In this document: positions 7,078 to 13,125 of the stretch, one piece after another
How positions within the stretch are numbered: the stretch's first letter is position 1
How the letters are laid out: every line of letters starts with the position of its first letter
Assembly (NCBI GenBank): GCA_902591865.1
Contig: CACJCK010000015.1
Span: 1 to 32,881, forward strand
Direction of reading: 5' to 3'
DNA from: an uncultured Prochlorococcus sp.
GTDB lineage: Bacteria; Cyanobacteriota; Cyanobacteriia; PCC-6307; Cyanobiaceae
DNA: 32,881 nt
Translations under genes and position numbers: made by a program
The notes under the pieces: model-generated
Seen by the model: the letters and a program-made list of their open reading frames with translations, nothing else
The model's database searches: none
Told to the model about the DNA's origin: nothing

Positions 7078-7794
7078 ATGAAAGGTCAATGGACAAACAT
7101 TTATAGTGGGGATCTACCTCTTAAATCATGGTGGGTAGATTCAGGTAATGAGTGTGAATATATATCCATAGTTTTACCAGAAGTATTTGGAATAAATAAT
7201 TGGATAAGGAATTTTTCTGAAAAATTAGCCGAGCAAAATGTACCTGTATTAGCGTTACCTCTTTATGGCAGAACAGCTCCAAACTTAGATTTAGGATATG
7301 GCGAAGAAGACTTAAAATTAGGAAGGCATCATAAAAATTTAACCACTTTAAAAAATATTATTGAAGATGTCTCCGCAGCTATAAATTGGGTTAAAGAAAA
7401 ATATCCAAAAAAGAAAATCGCTATTATTGGATTTTGTTATGGCGGGCATGCAGCACTTATTGCATCTTCACTAAAAGGAATAGAAAGTTCATTTTGTTTT
7501 TACGGAGCAGGAGTTACAGCTCCAAGAAGCGATACTAATTTTGCACCGATAGATTTGCTTGAAAAAGTTTCTGGAAAATTAAATTTTATTTGCGGATCTG
7601 CAGATGATTTAATTCCTTTAAAAGATCGATTAGAAATTAAAAAAAGGTTTAAAAAATTGGATCCATTAGAAGAGAGATTTAGTTATGTCGAAATTGAAAA
7701 TGCTGATCATGGCTTTATGTGCGAGGAGAGAGATTCCTTCGATAAAGACGCATCATTAATTGGTTGGAACTTATTGATGAAAGAATTTAATTAG
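7078..7794 (+). CDS. Dienelactone hydrolase family alpha/beta hydrolase
   Basis: A complete 238-residue alpha/beta hydrolase of the DLH family. The nucleophile elbow is GFCYGG (C120), the acid is D176 or D177 in SADDLIP, and the base is H211 in ADHGF. The oxyanion/Glu motif PEVFG is at 34-38. The family hydrolyses dienelactones and other small esters; the substrate here is unknown. No signal peptide, so cytoplasmic. Probably co-transcribed with the DUF gene before it and the two tiny genes after it. Confidence 0.88.
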   Translation: MKGQWTNIYSGDLPLKSWWVDSGNECEYISIVLPEVFGINNWIRNFSEKLAEQNVPVLALPLYGRTAPNLDLGYGEEDLKLGRHHKNLTTLKNIIEDVSAAINWVKEKYPKKKIAIIGFCYGGHAALIASSLKGIESSFCFYGAGVTAPRSDTNFAPIDLLEKVSGKLNFICGSADDLIPLKDRLEIKKRFKKLDPLEERFSYVEIENADHGFMCEERDSFDKDASLIGWNLLMKEFN

Positions 7795-7797
7795 ATA

Positions 7798-7884
7798 ATG
7801 AGTTATGACACTTTCTATAAACTAATAATGATTGTATTCTTAGGTTACTTAATCTATGCCAACATCAAATCTTTTCGACGATGA
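7798..7884 (+). CDS. Tiny single-helix membrane protein (28 aa)
   Basis: Starts 3 bases after the hydrolase stop and ends with a four-base ATGA overlap with the next gene. The peptide is one hydrophobic helix (FYKLIMIVFLGYLIYA) with a basic end (KSFRR), typical of small inner-membrane proteins. The overlaps on both sides support it. Confidence 0.5.
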   Translation: MSYDTFYKLIMIVFLGYLIYANIKSFRR

Positions 7885-8012
7885 AATCTCCTGAAAACAA
7901 AGAAAAAGCTATTGATGCAATAGTAAAAATAATTCAGGATTTTCAATACAATGATGAACTTAGTGAGAAATACAAAAGAGAAATTTTAGATCAAGATAAA
8001 ATATATGATTAA
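7881..8012 (+). CDS. Small helical protein (43 aa)
   Basis: The ATG overlaps the upstream stop (ATGA). The 43 residues are charged and helical (MKSPENKEKAIDAIVKII to DQDKIYD). No family recognised. After the stop comes a degenerate dispersed element (TTAACAGTCAATCCAA) and a T10 run near 8038-8047, which may end the hydrolase operon. Confidence 0.5.
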   Translation: MKSPENKEKAIDAIVKIIQDFQYNDELSEKYKREILDQDKIYD

Positions 8013-8124
8013 CAGTCAATCCAAATTAAAAAGTAAATTTTTTTTTTAAGATGTGAATTTCAAAAAATAACAAAGTAATTGGTAAAAAATTATATTAATT
8101 TGTTTTCATCAGTAATAATTATTT

Positions 8125-8436
8125 ATGACTACTTATCAGGTATTTTGGGCTTTCCCTAATCAGGAAGCTAGCGTTAAATGTACTCCAGCTTTCGTTCAAT
8201 ATTTAACGGAGGGTAAGCAGGGTGACAAGTTTGAGGGATTTGAAATTAAATATAGAGTCTTAGATCCACAAAATGGAACTGGAAATTTTATTGTGGAAGC
8301 TGAAAGTCCACAAAAGATTTGGGAACATACCGCTCCATGGATTAAGGGATTTGGAGTGAAGGTTGAAATAAGAGCAATGATGACTGATGAAGAATTTCTT
8401 GAGACCGCTAAAAAATTAGAACTTGATAAAGTTTAG
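8125..8436 (+). CDS. DUF3303-like small protein (103 aa)
   Basis: The sequence (MTTYQVFWAFPNQEASVKCTP..., FEIKYRVLDPQNGTGNFIVEA, IWEHTAPWIKGFGVKVEIRAMM) fits the DUF3303 pattern: a small ferredoxin-like alpha/beta domain with an internal glycine-rich turn before a FIVEAES strand. Function unknown. There is no visible ribosome binding site. The gene is followed by the terminator that runs into the next start codon. Confidence 0.7.
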   Translation: MTTYQVFWAFPNQEASVKCTPAFVQYLTEGKQGDKFEGFEIKYRVLDPQNGTGNFIVEAESPQKIWEHTAPWIKGFGVKVEIRAMMTDEEFLETAKKLELDKV

Positions 8437-8465
8437 ACTTATAGAAATCAAAGTTGATTAACATT

Positions 8466-8490
8466 GAAGGGATTAACACCCTTCTTTTTT
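8466..8490 (+). terminator. Strong terminator hairpin ending exactly at ATG of next gene
   Basis: GAAGGG-ATTAACA-CCCTTC followed by T6, then ATG at 8491. The stem is a perfect 6 base pairs. Any transcript for the next gene must either read through this hairpin or start within it. Confidence 0.75.
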
Positions 8491-8769
8491 ATGACTATGG
8501 AAACAACTGTTTTTACATTCAAAATTAGTGTCCCTTATGAAGAATGGGCTGCTGTTTATGACAGCGAAGAAAATATAAAAATGATGAAAGAAACTGGAAT
8601 GACTTGCTTATACAAAGGTGTAAATAAAGATGATCCAACCAGTGTAATTGTCATTGAGCAGGGTGAAGAAGGTAAAGCAATAGCTATGTTTAAAGATCCA
8701 GAAGTTAAACCATTAATTGAGAGTGCAGGTCATATTTATGATTCAACTGTTATTTCGAGATACTTTTAA
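8491..8769 (+). CDS. DUF3764-like small protein (92 aa)
   Basis: I chose ATG 8491 over an upstream TTG (8464), because the TTG reading would translate the terminator hairpin. The protein METTVFTFKISVPYEEWAAVYDS... IYDSTVISRYF has the look of DUF3764 proteins of marine picocyanobacteria: about 90 residues, EEWAAxxDS near the start, and the ending SAGHIYDSTVIS. It is probably a small alpha/beta dimer; no function is known. Confidence 0.75.
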   Translation: MTMETTVFTFKISVPYEEWAAVYDSEENIKMMKETGMTCLYKGVNKDDPTSVIVIEQGEEGKAIAMFKDPEVKPLIESAGHIYDSTVISRYF

Positions 8770-8803
8770 TTGACAGTCGATCTAACCTCGACCCTACTTT
8801 TTT
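8770..8803 (+). terminator. Dispersed element TTGACAGTCGATCTAA (copy 3) forming a terminator
   Basis: The third exact copy of the element begins right after the stop. Here GTCGA (8776-8780) pairs with TCGAC (8788-8792), and CCTAC plus T6 follows. This makes a plausible intrinsic terminator and suggests that the element can function as a 3'-end signal. Confidence 0.6.
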
Positions 8804-8871
8804 AGATAAAGTACCTATATTTTCTTATTGATTTAAAAGTTATTATTTTTGCAAATAACAGGATTAAAAAA

Positions 8872-8994
8872 ATGATGAAACTTGCGATCATTTTCTTACC
8901 AATTGTCTTTGCACTTATATGGGCTTTGTTTATTGGGTTAAGAATAAATAAAGTAGAAACCAGAGATGGAAAGAGAAAATTAATTAATTATTAA
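8872..8994 (+). CDS. Small single-helix membrane protein (40 aa)
   Basis: An ATG frame (ATG also at 8875) encodes a hydrophobic N-terminal helix (LAIIFLPIVFALIWALFIGL) and a basic tail (RDGKRKLINY). This is typical of the tiny membrane proteins abundant in Prochlorococcus. There is no ribosome binding site. No family recognised. Confidence 0.5.
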   Translation: MMKLAIIFLPIVFALIWALFIGLRINKVETRDGKRKLINY

Positions 8995-9102
8995 AAATAA
9001 GATTTAAAAATAGAAGTCTTCTTCCATCCTTCCTCTTTCTTGCTTTTTTCTTATATCTTCGTAAGTATGCGTATATAGGCTTTCACATAGGAGTTGACGA
9101 TT

Positions 9103-9383
9103 ATGAAAATTCCAATCGAAATGATGAAAGAAATTAGAGAAAGTGGATACGATAAAAAGCTTTATATAACTACATAAGAGAGCTATTAGACAGCGAGAAA
9201 AGAAAATTTCCTAAAGAAAATAACAATCTAGAGCTTATAGACAATTACTTATTAGACAAAGATCCACAAGAAGTATCTAAAAATGGTGCTGAGATACTGA
9301 TGGCAGCAGAGCTTTTAGACAACTACTTATTAGATAAAAGATTTGTGAGAGAGATTGAAGATAAAGAATATGATGCTGCTTAA
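9103..9383 (+). pseudogene. Small gene interrupted by a -1 frameshift at an A5 run
   Basis: From ATG 9103, with an AGGAG ribosome binding site, 24 residues (MKIPIEMMKEIRESGYDKK...) run to a stop at 9175-9177. A second frame carries straight on: from the AAAAAG near 9151 it reads ALYNYIRELLDSEKRKF and then two copies of a DNYLLDK motif, to a stop at 9381-9383. One base at the A-run restores a single protein of about 92 residues. This may be a young pseudogene, a sequencing error, or slippage on AAAAAG. Confidence 0.55.
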
Positions 9384-9389
9384 AAATAA

Positions 9390-9632
9390 CTACCAAACTA
9401 CAGGAGTTCTACGCCAACCTTGAGCTAGTAACTTTTTCCACTCCTCCCTTGCTTTTTCTATTTTAAGTTCTTCTCTTGTTGTTAAAACTGGGGGTTGTTT
9501 ACCAAGTACGCCAACAATTTTCCCTGAGTCAATAAACATATACTCAAAGAATTGATCTTTGTTTTGTTTATTCTTTGAAAATCTTTTTACTCTTGATCTA
9601 TCAGAATTTATAAGCCAAAAAGAATCTTCCAC
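9390..9632 (-). CDS. DUF1651-like protein (80 aa)
   Basis: The C-terminus (EKAREEWKKLLAQGWRRTPVVW) matches the DUF1651 signature found in marine Synechococcus and Prochlorococcus. It starts with GTG directly after the TAA of the upstream tiny gene. It is the last gene of a four-gene minus-strand run (10033 to 9390) with no spacers. Function unknown. Confidence 0.7.
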   Translation of the reverse strand: MEDSFWLINSDRSRVKRFSKNKQNKDQFFEYMFIDSGKIVGVLGKQPPVLTTREELKIEKAREEWKKLLAQGWRRTPVVW

Positions 9633-9746
9633 TTACTTAGTTATATCTAGTAAAAATATATAAACTCCCAACAATACTGCTGTAGCTACACCTAAACCAA
9701 TAACAACATTTGGTTGATTATTCCAAAGGTTCTGAAGATATTCCAT
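9633..9746 (-). CDS. Tiny membrane protein (37 aa)
   Basis: Encodes MEYLQNLWNNQPNVVIGLG plus one transmembrane helix and the tail LLDITK. The ATG overlaps the previous stop (TAATG) and its own stop touches the next GTG. The junctions on both sides support translation. Function unknown. Confidence 0.55.
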   Translation of the reverse strand: MEYLQNLWNNQPNVVIGLGVATAVLLGVYIFLLDITK

Positions 9747-9844
9747 TATTTAATAAAGTAAATTATTCCACCAACAAAAGTGCTTCCGACAAGAAGTAAG
9801 ACCATAAGAAGTGCAATTAATTTTGGTAGGCTTCCGAACTGCAT
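9746..9844 (-). CDS. Tiny membrane protein (32 aa)
   Basis: Encodes a 32-residue hydrophobic peptide (MQFGSLPKLIALLMVLLLVG...IIYFIK). Its ATG follows the TAG of the poly-Q gene with no gap (TAGATG). It overlaps the next ATG by one base. It resembles other one-helix picocyanobacterial peptides; function unknown. Confidence 0.55.
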   Translation of the reverse strand: MQFGSLPKLIALLMVLLLVGSTFVGGIIYFIK

Positions 9845-10033
9845 CTATTGTTGCTGTTGCTGTTGCTGAGTTACTGTCTGTTGAAATTCTAGTTTTCTTG
9901 CAAGTCTATGTATGGCTGACCATGTTGCGGTTTTCCGTTTAGACAATAAGACTACTTGCTGTTTATTTTGTGGAGTTAAATTGTATTTCTTTAAAACTTT
10001 TCCAAGTGCTAGAGGATTAATTAAATTATTCAT
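9845..10033 (-). CDS. Small basic protein with poly-glutamine tail (62 aa)
   Basis: Starts at ATG 10033 behind GAGGAG. The first 50 residues are basic and helical (KVLKKYNLTPQNKQQVVLLSKRKTATWSAIHRLARK), which could bind nucleic acid. The end is VTQQQQQQQ, encoded by near-pure CAA/CAG repeats. It is the first gene after repeat array A in the minus direction and heads the abutting small-gene run. No family recognised. Confidence 0.6.
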   Translation of the reverse strand: MNNLINPLALGKVLKKYNLTPQNKQQVVLLSKRKTATWSAIHRLARKLEFQQTVTQQQQQQQ

Positions 10034-10095
10034 TGCTCCTCATAATCAATTTCAAATATTTTACTTCTTTTTACTTTGTTCATACAAAGTAAACC

Positions 10096-10258
10096 GAACC
10101 CTTACTTATAAAGGGGAGAGACCAAACCCCTACTTATAAAGGGAAAAGACTAAACCCTTACGTATAAAGGGGAAAGACCAAAACCTCTCCGTATATAGAG
10201 AGAAGACGAACCCTTATGTATAGAGGGGAGAGGGGTACCCCTCCTTATACAGGGAGAA
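10096..10258. repeat. Repeat array A: about six 27-29-bp units
   Basis: Units share the core CCCTTACTTATAAAGGG followed by a purine-rich linker (GAGAGACC, AAAAGACT, AAAGACC). Each core is an imperfect inverted repeat (CCCTT...AAGGG). In unit 4 both arms change together (CTCTC...GAGAG), so the dyad is preserved. The array lies between genes 10354-10710 and 9845-10033 and is followed by stem-loop block A. A related array lies at 15251-15396. Confidence 0.85.
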
Positions 10259-10279
10259 GATAACAAGACAACAAGTATC

Positions 10280-10337
10280 TCTTAACTAATATCCTCAGCG
10301 AGACGAAGTCGAGCGGGTGATTGGATATTCTGTAAAC
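10280..10337. repeat. Conserved stem-loop block A
   Basis: The block reads TCTTAACTAATATCCTCAGC, an inner hairpin GAC-GAA-GTC, GAGCGGGTGA, and GGATATTCTGTAAAC. Outer arms AATATCC and GGATATT are complementary. It is nearly identical to block B at 15409-15464 apart from the inner hairpin, where B lacks one base of each arm. Confidence 0.85.
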
Positions 10338-10353
10338 ACTTCCCCACACTCAT

Positions 10354-10710
10354 CTAATCCAGGCAGTTGTAATACTTCGCTAGTCCATCCCAAGGTTCAA
10401 TAATTCCCCAGTTTCTTTGATATGCAAATTCTTGAAATTCATCACTACTGTTTTTCCAGTTTTTAATACGTCTATAAAATACAGCACCTTTTGGAATATC
10501 AACAGGAATTTTATGCCCCACTTGACCATAGCCGTCATGTTCAACTAATTGACTTTCGAGTTCTATTAACCAAACTGTTTTTTCTGTTCTTTTTACAACT
10601 TTGTAAAAAGTTGGCAGTTGCATAGTACAACCACCATTACAAAAAGTGATTTGACCCACTTCAAACTTATTTGGTTTTTGAACAATTTTTCTTTCCATAT
10701 GTTCATTCAA
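10354..10710 (-). CDS. Hypothetical protein (118 aa)
   Basis: A soluble protein with a beta-rich look (VGQITFCNGGCTMQLPTFYKVVKRTEKTVWLIELES) and a Cys-x3-Cys pair near residue 25. A start at the fifth codon (MERKIV) is equally possible. It is downstream of two coiled-coil genes on the same strand and just before the stem-loop block and array A. Not recognised; the TFYKVVKRTEKTVWL stretch recalls short phage and island proteins, but this is only an impression. Confidence 0.65.
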   Translation of the reverse strand: MNEHMERKIVQKPNKFEVGQITFCNGGCTMQLPTFYKVVKRTEKTVWLIELESQLVEHDGYGQVGHKIPVDIPKGAVFYRRIKNWKNSSDEFQEFAYQRNWGIIEPWDGLAKYYNCLD

Positions 10711-10749
10711 TTTAGTTTAAAGATTATTTAAAAGTCCTTTAATATAATT

Positions 10750-10974
10750 TTAAAATGGTTCATCTGGATCAATTCCTGGTCCTTCAACAAGTGCCTGACC
10801 AAGTTGTGAAACGCTATTTTCAAGATGATCCATTCGTGTATCTAAAAAATTAATTTTCTGCTCCAAATCACTCAAACGGATTAAGTTGGCTTCATTAATT
10901 TCAGCTTGGGCTTTTAATCTTTCAAGCACTGTGTCCTTAAAAATTAGAAGTTTCTGAATAACATTTAAATTCAA
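10750..10974 (-). CDS. Small coiled-coil protein (74 aa)
   Basis: Starts with TTG immediately after the TAA of the upstream gene (TAATTG). Residues about 20-65 form a heptad-like coiled coil (NEANLIRLSDLEQKINFLDT..., DHLENSVSQL) and the end is acidic (GIDPDEPF). Its size and heptads match its neighbour at 10975, and the two may be partners. Function unknown. Confidence 0.6.
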   Translation of the reverse strand: MNLNVIQKLLIFKDTVLERLKAQAEINEANLIRLSDLEQKINFLDTRMDHLENSVSQLGQALVEGPGIDPDEPF

Positions 10975-11277
10975 TTAACTACCTCCTAACTCTTCAAAAG
11001 AACTTCCACACTCAGATTTGATTTTCTTTAAAAGCTCAATTATCTCTTTTGGTCCATCTACCTCTTTTTCAATATCTTGGATTAGCCAAGTAATAAGAGA
11101 ATCTATATCAAAATCCTGTCTAGAAAGATGATCAATTTGTTTCTTTAAGAAATTTAATTCGTCTCGTTGATTTCTAATTTCAAAGTCATGCCTCATGAGT
11201 GTGGAACTTAAGTCTGCAATTTGTTTAGAGACCAATTCCCGAAACTCTAAAAATAGAATTGCTATAGTTTTATCCAT
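10975..11277 (-). CDS. Coiled-coil protein (100 aa)
   Basis: Helical throughout, with a coiled coil at about 15-55 (KQIADLSSTLMRHDFEIRNQ, NFLKKQIDHLS). It shows a resemblance to the next gene (FLxxxxDHL). It sits 10 bases after the nuclease gene and directly abuts the 74-residue gene, so it belongs to one operon. It could be a structural or adaptor protein of the element. Not recognised. Confidence 0.65.
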   Translation of the reverse strand: MDKTIAILFLEFRELVSKQIADLSSTLMRHDFEIRNQRDELNFLKKQIDHLSRQDFDIDSLITWLIQDIEKEVDGPKEIIELLKKIKSECGSSFEELGGS

Positions 11278-11287
11278 TTTGCAACAC

Positions 11288-11998
11288 CTAAATTAAATCA
11301 TTTGCCACTATCGCCACATCATTCTTTAGTGCAGATGGGCAGGAAATATTAAATTTGCAATACTTGCAATTTCCAATAGAAGGTTGTGGATCAGGAAGAT
11401 CATCTTGAGCTGTTACTTGTAGGACTTCTCTTAATTTTTTTCTTGTACCATCAAGAAAAACTTCATCTATAGCATTCTCACCTTGTAGTTCAAGAAGGTT
11501 CTCTTCAAAAGTCTTTTTACTAGGCGGAAATTTTCCATCATCATAAAAAATACCAAGACTAAACAACCTAGGTATTGGTAAACCATAACTACGGTTCATA
11601 GCTTTTTGCATCAAATAATATATTCCGATTTGTATCCAATCTTTTGATCTTCGGGCGCCTGTTTTAGCGTCAAAAATTGCAACTGACCCATCAGGGAAAA
11701 GCAATAAGCAGTCAATCACTCCGAATAAACTAACCCCATGAAATTCAACGGTTGGGAGCTGTACTTCTGAATCTACTTTGGCATCAGGATATTTTTGACC
11801 AAGATAATTAGTTAGATTATTTAAAGCACTGGTGTGCTGTAGTTTCCACTTTTCAAGGAATACTGAGTCTTTAGTCTCAGGTTTAAATCTATTTAAAAGC
11901 CAAACTTGGCGGTTGCAACTATTTTCAGTTAAAGCTCCTGATAAAGCTGAAGGTCCTAAGACCTTATTTTGTTTTCTCTTAAGTTTTTCTAATTGCAT
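11288..11998 (-). CDS. PD-(D/E)XK nuclease of Cas4/RecB type with Fe-S cysteines
   Basis: The 236-residue protein has the nuclease core D96 (GVID), D110-A-K112 (IFDAKTG) and Q123 with Y127-Y128 (WIQIGIYYLM), as in RecB/Cas4 exonucleases. Four cysteines are placed as in Cas4/AddB iron-sulfur nucleases: C28 before the core, then C211, C214 and C220 (CKYCKFNISC). It would degrade or trim DNA ends in the cytoplasm. No cas1/cas2 or CRISPR is nearby, so it more likely serves replication, recombination or packaging of a mobile element. It is the central enzyme of the minus-strand operon (12820 to 10354). Confidence 0.85.
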   Translation of the reverse strand: MQLEKLKRKQNKVLGPSALSGALTENSCNRQVWLLNRFKPETKDSVFLEKWKLQHTSALNNLTNYLGQKYPDAKVDSEVQLPTVEFHGVSLFGVIDCLLLFPDGSVAIFDAKTGARRSKDWIQIGIYYLMQKAMNRSYGLPIPRLFSLGIFYDDGKFPPSKKTFEENLLELQGENAIDEVFLDGTRKKLREVLQVTAQDDLPDPQPSIGNCKYCKFNISCPSALKNDVAIVANDLI

Positions 11999-12051
11999 GA
12001 TAAAAACGTAAATTTAGTGAATTTAAAATTGAATAATTGTTAGATCAGGTT

Positions 12052-12651
12052 TTATCTTTTTCTTAATGAAATTTTTATCTCTATATATTCTGTTTCTGAG
12101 TCAGACTTGATTTCATGAGCAACAGTATTAGTTACTTTATGAATTTCAACCTCACCTAAATTTTCTTCATTATTAATAGGACCAGTTGCAGTTGTTCCAG
12201 CGGGGAAATCTTCCTCAGCTGAATCTTCTGCATTATTAATAGGACCAGTTGCAGTTGTTCCAGCAGGGACAAATTCCTTTTTGCCAGCATCAATATCCTT
12301 TAAATTGTCCCTAGCTTCTTTATCAATAACGTCATCAAAAGAATTGATTAAATATAAATTTCCTTTTTGCAGATTTAGTTTTATAGGCAACCCTTCAAGA
12401 GAAAGCGCACTTTTATAACTAAAATCAGATTTCGGACCACAACAGATAAGAAGAAGGCATTTAATGTCTCCCTTCCAGACTAGAGCGTTAACGAAAGGTC
12501 CTTTACTACTATATTTAATTGTGGGAAACACTTTTCCCACAATTCCAATATCAAAATTATTTTCTACCCCATTATCTTTTTCAGTAGAAAAATCGTATGA
12601 ATCAAAAGAAAAGTCCCTAGCCCATGCACTAATAAAAGGTTTAATTCTCAT
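12052..12651 (-). CDS. Hypothetical protein with two near-identical 21-residue repeats (about 199 aa)
   Basis: The first ~120 residues look like a compact beta-rich domain (IGIVGKVFPTIKYSSKGPFV, ALVWKGDIKCLLLICCG). A linker with two copies of PAGTTATGPINN follows, 21 residues apart, then an acidic region and a basic end (ISLRKR). I chose ATG 12651 because it overlaps the upstream stop (ATGAGAATTAA); ATG 12678 would add nine residues. It precedes the nuclease gene. An OB-fold single-strand-binding-like role with a flexible tail is conceivable but unsupported by any clear motif. Confidence 0.65.
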   Translation of the reverse strand: MRIKPFISAWARDFSFDSYDFSTEKDNGVENNFDIGIVGKVFPTIKYSSKGPFVNALVWKGDIKCLLLICCGPKSDFSYKSALSLEGLPIKLNLQKGNLYLINSFDDVIDKEARDNLKDIDAGKKEFVPAGTTATGPINNAEDSAEEDFPAGTTATGPINNEENLGEVEIHKVTNTVAHEIKSDSETEYIEIKISLRKR

Positions 12652-12820
12652 GACTGTAGTACTCGCTATCGGGGACATGTGGGTTATTTCTGTAGCAATT
12701 ATCTAGTTGAATAGATTCAGACAGAGAAATGTTTTTAGAATAATTATTAGAATTATTCGCTAAGGATGAATCATCATTAGAGGCTGTTTTGGCTATTAGT
12801 GGTGGAACTTGATAAGACAT
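12641..12820 (-). CDS. Small Ser/Asn-rich protein (59 aa)
   Basis: A frame from ATG 12820 (MSYQVPPLIAKTASNDD...SEYYSHEN) overlaps the next gene by 11 bases, suggesting coupling. It is polar and low-complexity (ANNSNNYSKN). It is probably the first gene of the minus operon. A weak promoter (TTGCCA, 18 bp, TAGCAT) lies just upstream on the minus strand at about 12842-12871. Function unknown. Confidence 0.45.
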   Translation of the reverse strand: MSYQVPPLIAKTASNDDSSLANNSNNYSKNISLSESIQLDNCYRNNPHVPDSEYYSHEN

Positions 12821-13125
12821 TAGAATATAGCGTGGTAAGATTATGCTACACTTTGTGCACCATATTTGGCAACCATAAAATAATAATTTCTTAACATATA
12901 GGAGTTATTTTGTTTGTTTTAAGCATTATTTAGGTACCGTTTTAGATCTAAATAACAGAAGCGCTAGCATGAGTGACTTCTTAGCTAGTTAGCAGGTATA
13001 AAAAGATTTTCTTTATTTTAGTATTAGTTCCTTTGGTCTTCTGAATACATCAAACTCGTAAACTTAATTATTGGATTATTCTATGAAATTATTTATAATT
13101 AAAATACGTGTTCTAAAAAAATTAT
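12821..13125. promoter_or_regulatory. Divergent intergenic control region
   Basis: These 305 bases separate the minus operon (from 12820) from the plus gene at 13126 and hold no gene. The minus-strand promoter candidate TTGCCA-18-TAGCAT is here. No regulator site could be assigned. It is the natural place for control of both arms of the element. Confidence 0.35.

Noticed and set aside
9912..10139. Plus-strand 75-codon protein
   Set aside because: It is antisense to the well-supported poly-Q gene (with a GAGGAG site) and runs into the repeat array.
10096..10258. CRISPR array
   Set aside because: The whole 27-29-bp unit repeats with no separate unique spacers, and no cas1/cas2 is present; the Cas4-like nuclease alone is not enough.
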